Assembly (NCBI RefSeq): GCF_018101125.2
Contig: NZ_JAELVF020000001.1
Coordinates: 4,486,962 to 4,550,961 of the forward strand
From: Streptomyces tardus
Lineage (GTDB): Bacteria; Actinomycetota; Actinomycetes; Streptomycetales; Streptomycetaceae
Reading direction: 5' to 3'
DNA length: 64,000 bases
In this document: positions 25,455 to 32,771 of the stretch, in pieces
Position numbering within the stretch: the first letter of the stretch is position 1
How the letters are laid out: each line of letters starts with the position of its first letter
Notes under the pieces: model-generated
Seen by the model: only the letters and a program-made list of their open reading frames with translations
Databases searched by the model: none
What the model was told of the DNA's origin: nothing
Program-made: the position numbers and the translations under genes

Positions 25455-26816
25455 GTGACGTCCCGTACTCCGCGAGACACCAGACTGAGCCTTGTACCCC
25501 GGCAGGCGGTTGCCGCTGCCCGTCGCTCGGTGGCGGGCAGCCGTGCCCGGCCCGCCCCGCGACCACCCGCGTCCCTGGCTCCGCGCGAGCAACTCGCGCA
25601 GCAGGCCCGCGCTGCCCTGGCCAACGACGTACGCCTCGCCCGCTGGGCCGCCGCCTCCGGGATCTCCCCGCTCACCGTGGCCGCACAGGCCGCCGGGGAC
25701 CTGCGGATGCCCGAGGAGCAGCTCGCCCAGCACTGGGACCGGGCCCGGCTCGCCGGCCTGATCGAGCTGCACGAGGACGCGGCCCGCCCCGGCTGGCGGC
25801 TGCACGCCTGGGACCGCGACCGTTCGGCGGTGCTGCGCGGCTGGGTCGCGCTCTTCGACGCCTGGTCGCTGGTCTATCCGGCACCCGCCGAGGCCAGTTC
25901 GGTGCTGGTGGGCGATGTGGTGGTGGCCGCTCCGCAGTTCCTGTCGGTCATGCATCTCTCCTCCGGCCCGGTCACCGAACTGACCCTGCTGGAGCTGCTG
26001 ACGCAGCGGATCGCCGAGCTGCGCACCGAACGGGCGGCGCCCGGGGACGTACCCGACCTGCCGACGCCCGGTGAGCTGAGTGCCCTGCTCGACTGGGCGC
26101 TCGACGGGCTCGCCTCGGTCGGCGCCCTCACTCGCTGCCACGACCCCGGCTCGGTCAACCAGGCCGTCCTCACCCCGCTCGGGAACTGGGCGGTGTGGGT
26201 CAAGCTTGAGCAGATCTGCGTCGCCGCGCTGAGCCCGGTCGGCAACATCGAGCAGTCCGCCGAGGACATGCTCCGCGGCTGCGTACGCCTGAGTCCCGGT
26301 CCGGCGCGGGACGAGTACCGCGCCTGGCTCGCGGCCCGGCCCACCGCGCCCGCCGTCGCCGAGCTGCTGGACGCCGCACGCGGCGAGGACGCGCTGGTGC
26401 GGGCCCTGGCGTTCGAGGCGCTGCGCGTGGTCGGAGCCCCCGCCGAGTCGGCCGTGCGCGCAGTGGTGGACACCGAGCCGGTGCTCCGCCCGTACGCCCT
26501 GTTGTGGATCGCCGAGCAGGAGGGCGCCGACCCCGACGAGCTCGCCAGCGGCGGACCGCTCACCCGCGAGGAGGCCACCTGGCTCTGGGTCGACACCGCT
26601 GCCGCCGTCGCCGACCACGGAGAGAACGGCCTGCTGGTGGACCACCTGGAATCCGCCGTGCAGAACTCCGTGGCGCAGCTGCTGGACGAGGTGCGCGCCA
26701 GCGGCCACCCCCGCACCGTCCAGGTGCTGGTCGCGCTCGCCGCGGCCCATCCGGACCCGGCCATGGCCAGGGCGGTACGGCGGGCGGCGTTCCAGGTCCA
26801 CACCGGCGGCGCCTGA
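25455..26816 (+). CDS. Conserved protein of unknown function
   Basis: 453 residues from GTG 25455, which follows AGGAAG. No membrane segment or known catalytic motif is visible. The N-terminal 30 residues are Arg/Ala/Pro rich; the middle is helical, and residues about 290-440 look like helical repeats (ALAFEALRVVG, PRTVQVLVALAAAHPDP). It is the kind of conserved protein found beside the ABC-F gene in streptomycetes. I cannot assign a function. Confidence 0.7.
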   Translation: MTSRTPRDTRLSLVPRQAVAAARRSVAGSRARPAPRPPASLAPREQLAQQARAALANDVRLARWAAASGISPLTVAAQAAGDLRMPEEQLAQHWDRARLAGLIELHEDAARPGWRLHAWDRDRSAVLRGWVALFDAWSLVYPAPAEASSVLVGDVVVAAPQFLSVMHLSSGPVTELTLLELLTQRIAELRTERAAPGDVPDLPTPGELSALLDWALDGLASVGALTRCHDPGSVNQAVLTPLGNWAVWVKLEQICVAALSPVGNIEQSAEDMLRGCVRLSPGPARDEYRAWLAARPTAPAVAELLDAARGEDALVRALAFEALRVVGAPAESAVRAVVDTEPVLRPYALLWIAEQEGADPDELASGGPLTREEATWLWVDTAAAVADHGENGLLVDHLESAVQNSVAQLLDEVRASGHPRTVQVLVALAAAHPDPAMARAVRRAAFQVHTGGA

Positions 26817-26825
26817 CGGCTTCGC

Positions 26826-26855
26826 GCCCCGCCGCACCGCTCGGGGCGGCGGGGC
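26826..26855 (+). terminator. Terminator after unknown gene
   Basis: Perfect 10-bp arms GCCCCGCCGC (26826-26835) and GCGGCGGGGC (26846-26855), ten bases after the stop. Confidence 0.6.
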
Positions 26856-26890
26856 ACCACCGCGGGGCACAGCGGCTTGCGCGCAGTGGC

Positions 26891-26902
26891 TAGACTGGCC
26901 GC
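26891..26902 (+). promoter_or_regulatory. -10 element for leaderless leader ORF
   Basis: TAGACT at 26891-26896 is a strong -10; six bases later comes ATG 26903, the spacing of a leaderless transcript. The -35 region is not consensus. Confidence 0.6.
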
Positions 26903-26926
26903 ATGGCCTACTCACTCCTGCACTAG
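26903..26926 (+). CDS. Leader peptide ORF (7 codons) of the ABC-F gene
   Basis: ATG 26903 to TAG 26926 encodes MAYSLLH. It appears to start at the transcript 5' end and is followed three bases after its stop by a nested stem-loop, then by the ABC-F ribosome site. Short ORFs of this kind control several ABC-F resistance genes by drug-stalled ribosomes. Direct evidence for translation is lacking. Confidence 0.55.
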   Translation: MAYSLLH

Positions 26927-26928
26927 CT

Positions 26929-27000
26929 GACGAGGTACCCCCACCGCGGCGCCGATCGGTGTCCGCGGTGCGTGCTGTCTGCCTGCCTCGTCCCTTCTTC
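26929..27000 (+). promoter_or_regulatory. Attenuator-like nested hairpin in ABC-F leader
   Basis: Outer arms GACGAGG (26929-26935) and CCTCGTC (26986-26992) enclose a perfect inner stem CACCGCGG (26942-26949) and CCGCGGTG (26963-26970). The outer right arm is followed by CCTTCTTCCTGT, a pyrimidine-rich tail. The left outer arm lies within the footprint of a ribosome stalled on or terminating the leader ORF, which could open the outer stem. Fits transcription attenuation. Confidence 0.55.
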
Positions 27001-27017
27001 CTGTCCAGGAGACATTC

Positions 27018-28616
27018 GTGATCACCGCCACCGGCGTCGAACTGCGTGCGGGCGCCCGAGTCCTGATCGAGTCCGCCACCTTCCGCATCTCCCGAGGCGA
27101 CCGCATCGGCCTGGTCGGCCGCAACGGCGCCGGCAAGACCACTCTCACCAAATGCCTCGCGGGCCAGGGCGCCCCCGCCGGCGGTGCCATCACCCGCAGT
27201 GGCGAGGTCGGCTACCTGCCGCAGGACCCGCGCACCGGCGACCTCGAAGTCCTCGCCCGCGACCGCATCCTCTCCGCCCGCGGACTGGACGACGTCATCC
27301 GCCGGATGCGGGAGAACGAGACCCGGATGTCCACCGGCCAGGGCGCCACCCGCGAGCGTGCCATGCGCAAGTACGAGCGCCTGGAGACCGAGTTCCTGAC
27401 CAAGGGCGGGTACGCCGCCGAGGCCGAGGCCGCCACCATCTCCGCCAGTCTGGGGCTGCCCGAGCGGGTGCTGGGCCAGCCGCTGCACACTCTCTCCGGC
27501 GGTCAGCGCCGTCGCGTCGAGCTGGCCCGCATCCTCTTCTCGGACGCGGACTTCCTGCTGCTCGACGAGCCGACCAACCACCTGGACGCCGACTCCGTCG
27601 TGTGGCTGCGCGACTTCCTGAAGACCTACCGCGGCGGGCTGGTGGTCATCTCCCACGACATCGATCTGGTCGAGACGGTCGTCAACAAGGTCTTCTACCT
27701 GGACGCCAACCGCGCGCAGATCGACCAGTACAACATGGGCTGGCGGCAGTACCAGATCCAGCGCGAGGCCGACGAGAAGCGGCGCAAGCGCGAGCGCGCC
27801 AACGCCGAGAAGAAGGCCGCGGCCCTCAACTCGCAGGCCGACAAGATGCGCGCCAAGGCCACCAAGGCCGTGGCCGCGCAGAACATGGCCAAGCGCGCCG
27901 AGCGCCTGCTCTCCGGGCTGGAGGCCGAACGCCGCTCCGACAAGGTCGCCAAGATCCGCTTCCCCGACCCCGCGCCCTGTGGCAAGACCCCGCTGATGGC
28001 CGAGGACCTCTCCAAGTCCTACGGCTCGTTGGAGATCTTCACCGATGTCGGCCTGGCGGTCGACCGCGGCTCCCGGGTGGTCATCCTCGGCCTCAACGGC
28101 GCGGGCAAGACGACGCTGCTGCGCCTTCTCGCCGGGGTCGAGAAGTCGGACACCGGCCGCGTCATCGAGGGCCACGGCCTCAAGCTCGGCTACTACGCAC
28201 AGGAGCACGAGACGCTCGACCCCGACCGCACCGTCCTGGAGAACATGCGCTCCTCGGCGCCCGACCTCGACCTGGTCCACGTGCGGAAGGTGCTCGGTTC
28301 CTTCCTCTTCTCCGGTGACGACGTCGACAAGCCCGCCGGTGTGCTCTCCGGAGGCGAGAAGACCCGGCTGGCGCTGGCCTCCCTGGTCGTCTCCTCGGCG
28401 AACGTCCTGCTGCTCGACGAACCGACCAACAACCTCGACCCGGCGAGCCGCGAGGAGATCCTGGGCGCGCTGCGCACCTTCAGTGGCGCCGTCGTCCTGG
28501 TCTCCCACGACGAGGGGGCGGTGGACGCGCTCGCCCCCGAGCGGATCATCCTGCTGCCCGACGGCGTCGAGGACCTGTGGGGTCAGGACTACGCGGACCT
28601 GGTCGCGCTCGCCTGA
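27018..28616 (+). CDS. ABC-F family ribosome-associated ATPase
   Basis: 532 residues with two ABC cassettes and no membrane domain. Walker A GRNGAGKTT and GLNGAGKTT; signatures LSGGQRRR and LSGGEKTR; Walker B LLLDEPTN in both. The Arg/Lys/Ala-rich helical linker (about residues 245-310) is the P-site tRNA interaction motif that enters the ribosome. Members either free ribosomes from antibiotics or tune translation. Start GTG 27018 follows AGGAGA. The leader region suggests drug- or translation-responsive induction, pointing to a protective role, though housekeeping is possible. Confidence 0.9.
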   Translation: MITATGVELRAGARVLIESATFRISRGDRIGLVGRNGAGKTTLTKCLAGQGAPAGGAITRSGEVGYLPQDPRTGDLEVLARDRILSARGLDDVIRRMRENETRMSTGQGATRERAMRKYERLETEFLTKGGYAAEAEAATISASLGLPERVLGQPLHTLSGGQRRRVELARILFSDADFLLLDEPTNHLDADSVVWLRDFLKTYRGGLVVISHDIDLVETVVNKVFYLDANRAQIDQYNMGWRQYQIQREADEKRRKRERANAEKKAAALNSQADKMRAKATKAVAAQNMAKRAERLLSGLEAERRSDKVAKIRFPDPAPCGKTPLMAEDLSKSYGSLEIFTDVGLAVDRGSRVVILGLNGAGKTTLLRLLAGVEKSDTGRVIEGHGLKLGYYAQEHETLDPDRTVLENMRSSAPDLDLVHVRKVLGSFLFSGDDVDKPAGVLSGGEKTRLALASLVVSSANVLLLDEPTNNLDPASREEILGALRTFSGAVVLVSHDEGAVDALAPERIILLPDGVEDLWGQDYADLVALA

Positions 28617-28642
28617 CCCGTCCGCTCGTACCCGAGCCCTTC

Positions 28643-28677
28643 CGGCCGCGCCCGCGGAGCACCAGCGGGCGCGGCCG
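28643..28677 (+). terminator. Terminator of the ABC-F gene
   Basis: Perfect 13-bp arms CGGCCGCGCCCGC (28643-28655) and 28665-28677, nine-base loop, shortly after the stop. Confidence 0.7.
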
Positions 28678-29031
28678 AGGTGCGTTGAGGACTCGTTGCG
28701 GATCATTCGGTCCAGTGAAGATCCATCATCTGAGTGAGACCTTCTGGCACCTCGGCGAGGCGGCTGCGAGGCCCTCGCCGGCTCCGTGCCTCCGTCCGTC
28801 ACCTCCCCTCGTGCCCGCGCGTCTCCCGTCACGACGTCGCTGACCTGCTGAAACGATTGTTCAGCCGGTTCGCCGCAGGCTCGGTGCCCGCCCATCGCGC
28901 CTCTCGTGTCGCAGTCGCACCGCGCGTCCCGTCGGCAAGCGGCAGTCCAAGACCTTGTCGAATGGGTGGCCAGACTGCCGGGAAGGGGTGATCATGAGAG
29001 TCCAGAGCGCACTTCCCACGAGGAGGCACGG
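28678..29031 (+). promoter_or_regulatory. gbn upstream region with three GATC sites
   Basis: 354 bases with no gene. GATC occurs at 28701, 28720 and 28990. GATC is the recognition core reported for Gbn, so these are candidate autoregulatory sites. The gbn ribosome site GAGGAGG lies just before GTG 29032. No consensus -10/-35 assigned. Confidence 0.45.
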
Positions 29032-29250
29032 GTGGCCGAGACTCTGAAGAAGGGCAGCCGGGTAACCGGCGCCGCGCGCGACAAGCTCGCGGCTGACCTG
29101 AAGAAGAAATACGACTCCGGTGCGAGTATCCGCGCACTGGCCGAGGAGACCGGCAGGTCTTACGGCTTCGTGCACCGGATGCTCAGCGAAGCCGGCGTGA
29201 CCCTCCGCGGTCGCGGCGGTGCGACGCGGGGCAAGAAGACCGCGTCCTGA
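29032..29250 (+). CDS. gbn: Gbn-type GATC-binding nucleoid-associated protein
   Basis: 72 residues from GTG 29032, eight bases after GAGGAGG. A basic protein with a central helix-turn-helix (DKLAADLKKKYDSGASIRAL, then AEETGRSYGFVHRML) and an Arg/Gly/Lys tail. Size, sequence and neighbourhood match S. coelicolor SCO1839, described as Gbn, an abundant small nucleoid protein affecting development. The longer open frame upstream lacks a ribosome site. Confidence 0.8.
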   Translation: MAETLKKGSRVTGAARDKLAADLKKKYDSGASIRALAEETGRSYGFVHRMLSEAGVTLRGRGGATRGKKTAS

Positions 29251-29273
29251 GCAGACTTTCGTGCGCCACCCCT

Positions 29274-29313
29274 GGTGGTTACTCTTCAGTCACTTAACTG
29301 ATGAGTAACCACC
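29274..29313. promoter_or_regulatory. Long palindrome between gbn and enoyl-CoA hydratase gene
   Basis: Outer 11-bp arms GGTGGTTACTC and GAGTAACCACC, a T-T mismatch, then inner 5-bp arms TCAGT and ACTGA around a six-base loop. It ends one base before the GGAGGG ribosome site of the next gene. It may be an operator (the outer GTTACTC/GAGTAAC halves resemble TetR-type fatty-acid regulator sites), an RNA stem shielding the ribosome site, or the gbn terminator. Confidence 0.6.
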
Positions 29314-29322
29314 GGAGGGCTC

Positions 29323-30102
29323 ATGACTCTGCTCGACAAGGACGGCGTTCGCCTCACGGTGGATGACACCGTCGCCACGGTGACTCTCACTCGCCCCGAG
29401 AAGCGCAACGCCCAGTCGCCCGCCATGTGGAGGGCGCTGGTGGAGGCCGGGCAGCTGCTGCCCGGAAGCGTGCGTGTGGTGGTGCTGCGCGGGGAGGGCA
29501 GGTCCTTCTCCGCGGGTCTGGACCGCCAGGCGTTCACGCCCGAGGGCTTCGACGGCGAGGCTTCCTTCCTCACCATGGGCAAGGGCCCGGTCGAGGAGAT
29601 CGAGCGCGTCATCGCCGGCTACCAGGAGGCTTTCCTCTGGTGGCGGCGGAACGACCTGGTCACCGTCGCCGCCGTCCAGGGCCACGCGATCGGCGCCGGT
29701 TTCCAGCTGGCCCTCTCCTGTGATCTGCGGGTCTGCGCGGACGACGTCCAGTTCGCCATGAAGGAGACCAGCCTCGGTCTCGTCCCGGACCTCACCGGCA
29801 CCCACCCGCTGGTCCGTCAGGTCGGCTACGCCCGCGCGCTGGAGATCTGCGCGACGGGCCGTTTTGTGCGTGCCGAGGAGGCGGAGCGGATCGGCCTTGC
29901 CAACGTCGTGGTGCCCGCGGCCGATCTGGAGGCCGCCACGGAGGACCTGACGGCGGCTCTGCTCGCCGCACCGCGCGACGCCGTGATCGAGACCAAGGCG
30001 CTGCTGAGCGGTGCCGTGGAGCGCCCCTTCGCGCAGCAGCCCGCTGCTGAACGTGCCGCCCAGGCAAGGCGGTTGCAGGACCTGGTGGGTGGCGGCGAGT
30101 AG
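29323..30102 (+). CDS. Enoyl-CoA hydratase/isomerase family protein
   Basis: 259 residues. Crotonase fold: oxyanion-hole segments FSAGLDRQAF and IGAGFQLALSCDLR, and the acidic residue region ETSLGLVPDLTG. One catalytic Glu position is occupied by Asp/other residues typical of isomerase-like members, so the exact reaction (hydration or isomerisation of acyl-CoA) is open. Start ATG 29323 after GGAGGG. Confidence 0.85.
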   Translation: MTLLDKDGVRLTVDDTVATVTLTRPEKRNAQSPAMWRALVEAGQLLPGSVRVVVLRGEGRSFSAGLDRQAFTPEGFDGEASFLTMGKGPVEEIERVIAGYQEAFLWWRRNDLVTVAAVQGHAIGAGFQLALSCDLRVCADDVQFAMKETSLGLVPDLTGTHPLVRQVGYARALEICATGRFVRAEEAERIGLANVVVPAADLEAATEDLTAALLAAPRDAVIETKALLSGAVERPFAQQPAAERAAQARRLQDLVGGGE

Positions 30103-30117
30103 CTGCCCGGCCCACCG

Positions 30118-30149
30118 CTGTGCCCCCGGCCCGAAGGTCGGGGGCACAG
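30118..30149 (+). terminator. Terminator after enoyl-CoA hydratase gene
   Basis: Perfect 11-bp arms CTGTGCCCCCG (30118-30128) and CGGGGGCACAG (30139-30149), 15 bases after the stop. Confidence 0.7.
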
Positions 30150-30301
30150 TCGTGTTCGGGACGGCAGCGGCTGCTACCCGGATGGCTCACTCGCGCCGCG
30201 CGGGTCCGCGCCCCGCCGCTAGCGTGAGCCGGGAGCGGCCCTGCCGTTCCGTCCGGGGTTTGCCGGACGCCCTGAGCCGAAGCGGGAAAGGGGTGCAGCA
30301 G

Positions 30302-30781
30302 ATGTCCGAGACCTCCGCCGCGTCCAAGGAAGTCAGCGACAACAAGACCCTTCAGGCAGGACGCCGAGGGGCCTCCAACAACGCCAACAGCGCCGCCAAC
30401 CGCGGCCAGACCACCATCGCCGACGGCGTGGTGGAGAAGATCGCCGGCATGGCGGCCCGAGACGTGGACGGTGTCCACGAGATGGGTGGCGGGCTCTCGC
30501 GCACCTTCGGAGCCGTGCGCGACAAGGTGCCCGGCGGCGGCAAGGCAGTGAGCCGCGGGGTGAAGGCCGAGGTCGGCGACACCCAGACCGCCCTCGACCT
30601 CCAACTGGTCGTCGAGTACGGGGTGTCGATCGTCGACGTCGCCAACACCGTGCGCAAGGAAGTCATCAGCGCCGTCCAGCAGATGACCGGCCTCGAGGTC
30701 GTCGAGGTCAACATCGCGGTCGACGACGTCAAGCTGCCCGACGAGGACGACGAGGACGAGTCGGACCGTCGTCTGCAGTGA
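30302..30781 (+). CDS. Asp23/Gls24 family envelope stress protein
   Basis: 159 residues from ATG 30302 (GTG 30293 is an alternative). After a polar N-terminus the Asp23 core runs from TTIADGVVEKIAGMAARDVDGV to VNIAVDDVKL, followed by an acidic tail (DEDDEDESD). In firmicutes Asp23 is tethered to the membrane by AmaP and relieves cell-wall stress; here an amaP gene closes the same operon. First of five genes. Confidence 0.88.
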   Translation: MSETSAASKEVSDNKTLQAGRRGASNNANSAANRGQTTIADGVVEKIAGMAARDVDGVHEMGGGLSRTFGAVRDKVPGGGKAVSRGVKAEVGDTQTALDLQLVVEYGVSIVDVANTVRKEVISAVQQMTGLEVVEVNIAVDDVKLPDEDDEDESDRRLQ

Positions 30782-30891
30782 GCGGCTGAGCGAGTGCCGC
30801 GGTGGAGCCACCGCGGCAGGCACGGCACGCGGCGCACTGCACCGCGTGGACACCAGGGTGCCCGGCGGGGCGTCGACTGAGGGAGCGCAAG

Positions 30892-31080
30892 ATGAGTATG
30901 GCTGTGGTCGGTCTGATCACGGGAATGGCGCTGGGCTTCGCCGGGTACTTTGGCGGCTTCGGTGCCTTTCTGCTGGTGGCGGCGCTGGGCGCCATCGGAT
31001 TTCTCGCCGGCAGGATCGCCGACGGCGATCTGGAGCCGTCCGACCTTCTCCGTGCCCGCGACCACGGGCGCCGGGGCTAG
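30892..31080 (+). CDS. Small membrane protein of the Asp23 operon
   Basis: 62 residues from ATG 30892, after GGGAGCG. One long Gly/Ala-rich hydrophobic region (about 3-42, one or two helices) and a charged tail. It sits between the two Asp23-like genes, three bases before the second. Resembles the DUF2273-like small membrane partners in such operons, but I could not confirm the family. Confidence 0.75.
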   Translation: MSMAVVGLITGMALGFAGYFGGFGAFLLVAALGAIGFLAGRIADGDLEPSDLLRARDHGRRG

Positions 31081-31083
31081 GGA

Positions 31084-31470
31084 ATGTCGTCTCAACAGAC
31101 GGTCGGTGCACCGGAGCGGGGCTCCCTGCGTTTCGACGACCGCGTGGTGGCCAAGATCGCGGCGCAGGCGGCCCACGAAGCGCTGCGCAGGGATCCCGGC
31201 CGCCGTGCGGTCGGCGCACACGCTCCGCATGCGGCCGCATCCGTACGACGGCTGCCGGACCACGACAACCAGGGCGGACAGGCGCGGGTGCGCGTCGCCG
31301 TGGAACTGGGCTATCCGTCCGACATCGGCGCCCAGTGCGCCGCCGTACGGCGCGTCGTCAGCGCACGACTGGGTGAACTGGCGGGCATGACGGCCTGCGA
31401 GGTGGTGGTCGAGGTCCAACGCCTCCACTCTGTCCATCTGAACGGCGAAGGGACGGAGCGAGTGCGGTGA
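31084..31470 (+). CDS. Second Asp23/Gls24-like protein
   Basis: 128 residues. LRFDDRVVAKIAAQAAHEAL and VRVAVELGYPSDIGAQCAAV follow the Asp23 strand-helix pattern, but the N-terminal Thr/Ile segment of the first paralogue is missing and it carries two Cys. Starts three bases after the small membrane gene and overlaps the next gene by four bases. Confidence 0.75.
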   Translation: MSSQQTVGAPERGSLRFDDRVVAKIAAQAAHEALRRDPGRRAVGAHAPHAAASVRRLPDHDNQGGQARVRVAVELGYPSDIGAQCAAVRRVVSARLGELAGMTACEVVVEVQRLHSVHLNGEGTERVR

Positions 31471-32129
31471 GCCACGACAGCACGGGGCCTGTGCCCACCC
31501 TGGAGAAGAACGCGCCGAACAGCGCGCAGAGGGCGCCGTCGCCGCAGGTCGACGGCGCCCCCTACCAACCGATTCAGCGCGGGCGCGAGGACGGCGGCGG
31601 GGGACGTTTCTGGTCAGCCCGCAGACTGCCGGCGCTCCTCGCGAGCCTGCTGGCGCTCATCGCCTGCGCGCTGCTCCTGTACGACATCGTGCGGGTGCGC
31701 GCGGGTTCCGACGCCGCGAGCTGGCGCCGCAACCTCGCCGACGAGCTGTCCTCGCGCCGCCTCGACGACACCGTGGTGATCATCGCGGCGGTCCTCGCGC
31801 TGCTGCTGGGGCTCTGGCTGCTGGCGCTCGCGCTGACGCCGGGACTGCGCTCGGCGCTGACCATGCGCGGCGAGCCCCGGGTGCGGGCCGCCGTCGAACG
31901 CAACGCCGCTGCCCTGGTGCTGCGGGACCGCGCGATGGAGGTCAACGGAGTGCGCAGCGCTTCGGTGAAGGTGCGCCGCTCCGGCGTGCGCGCCCGCGCC
32001 GAGGCGCACTTCGGTGAACTGGACGCCGTACGCGGCGAATTGACAGAGGCCCTGCAGGACGGCGTACGAGAGCTGGGGTTGGCCCGAGAGCCGCGGCTGG
32101 ACGTACGGGTCCACCGGCCCAAGCAGTGA
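31467..32129 (+). CDS. DUF6286 membrane protein
   Basis: 220 residues from GTG 31467. A polar N-terminus (about 45 residues) is followed by two membrane helices (about 52-70 and 95-118) and a C-terminal alpha/beta domain that resembles the Asp23/AmaP partner fold. Function unknown; the operon places it in the envelope-stress complex. Confidence 0.8.
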   Translation: MSHDSTGPVPTLEKNAPNSAQRAPSPQVDGAPYQPIQRGREDGGGGRFWSARRLPALLASLLALIACALLLYDIVRVRAGSDAASWRRNLADELSSRRLDDTVVIIAAVLALLLGLWLLALALTPGLRSALTMRGEPRVRAAVERNAAALVLRDRAMEVNGVRSASVKVRRSGVRARAEAHFGELDAVRGELTEALQDGVRELGLAREPRLDVRVHRPKQ

Positions 32130-32139
32130 GGGATCCACG

Positions 32140-32748
32140 GTGCTGAGAACCTTGAACCGCCTGTTGCTCGCCCTTCTGGGGCTGGTGCTGCTGCTGCTCG
32201 GGCTCAGCGCCCTCGTCGGGGCGCTGGACCTGCCCAACCGCTGGGGCTTCGGCATGCCTTCGGGGTGGGCCTGGAGCAGACCGCAAGAAGTGGTGCTCAC
32301 CGGTGCGGACCGCACCCAGTGGCGCGACCAGGGCTGGTGGTGGCCGGTGGTCATCGGGATCCTGGCGCTGCTCACCCTGCTCGCGCTGTGGTGGGCCCTC
32401 TCCCAGCTGCGCCGCCGACGGGCCGGTGAACTCGCGGTCTCCGGCGACGAGTCCACGGACCGGGGGCCGGGCGCGGTGCTGCGCGGCCGGGCCCTGGAGC
32501 AGGTGATGGGCTCGGAGGCAGCCGCGCTGGACGGTGTCTCCCGTGCGCGGGTGACGCTGGTGGGCAAGCGAACCGATCCGTCGGTGCGGATGCGGGTGGT
32601 GCTGGACGAGCACGCCGTGCCCGACGAGGTGGTGCACCGCCTGGAGACCGAGGTGCTGGAGCATGCCCGCACCTCCGCGGACGTGGGCGAACTTCCCGCC
32701 GAGATCCGCCTGAGTTCGGTGCGGCACCGGCCCAGCCGCGTCAACTGA
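32140..32748 (+). CDS. amaP: Alkaline shock response membrane anchor AmaP
   Basis: 202 residues from GTG 32140. Two N-terminal membrane helices (about 6-26 and 67-88) and a cytoplasmic C-terminal domain with DGVSRARVTLVGKR, the AmaP arrangement. Predicted to tether the Asp23 proteins. Last gene of the operon. Confidence 0.78.
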   Translation: MLRTLNRLLLALLGLVLLLLGLSALVGALDLPNRWGFGMPSGWAWSRPQEVVLTGADRTQWRDQGWWWPVVIGILALLTLLALWWALSQLRRRRAGELAVSGDESTDRGPGAVLRGRALEQVMGSEAAALDGVSRARVTLVGKRTDPSVRMRVVLDEHAVPDEVVHRLETEVLEHARTSADVGELPAEIRLSSVRHRPSRVN

Positions 32749-32771
32749 CCGGGCGGCGCCGCACCGCGTCC

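Noticed and set aside
24891..28895. Minus-strand open frame of 1334 codons across the hydrolase, unknown and ABC-F genes
   Set aside because: It mirrors three well supported plus-strand genes, has no domains, and arises from the high-GC lack of stops.
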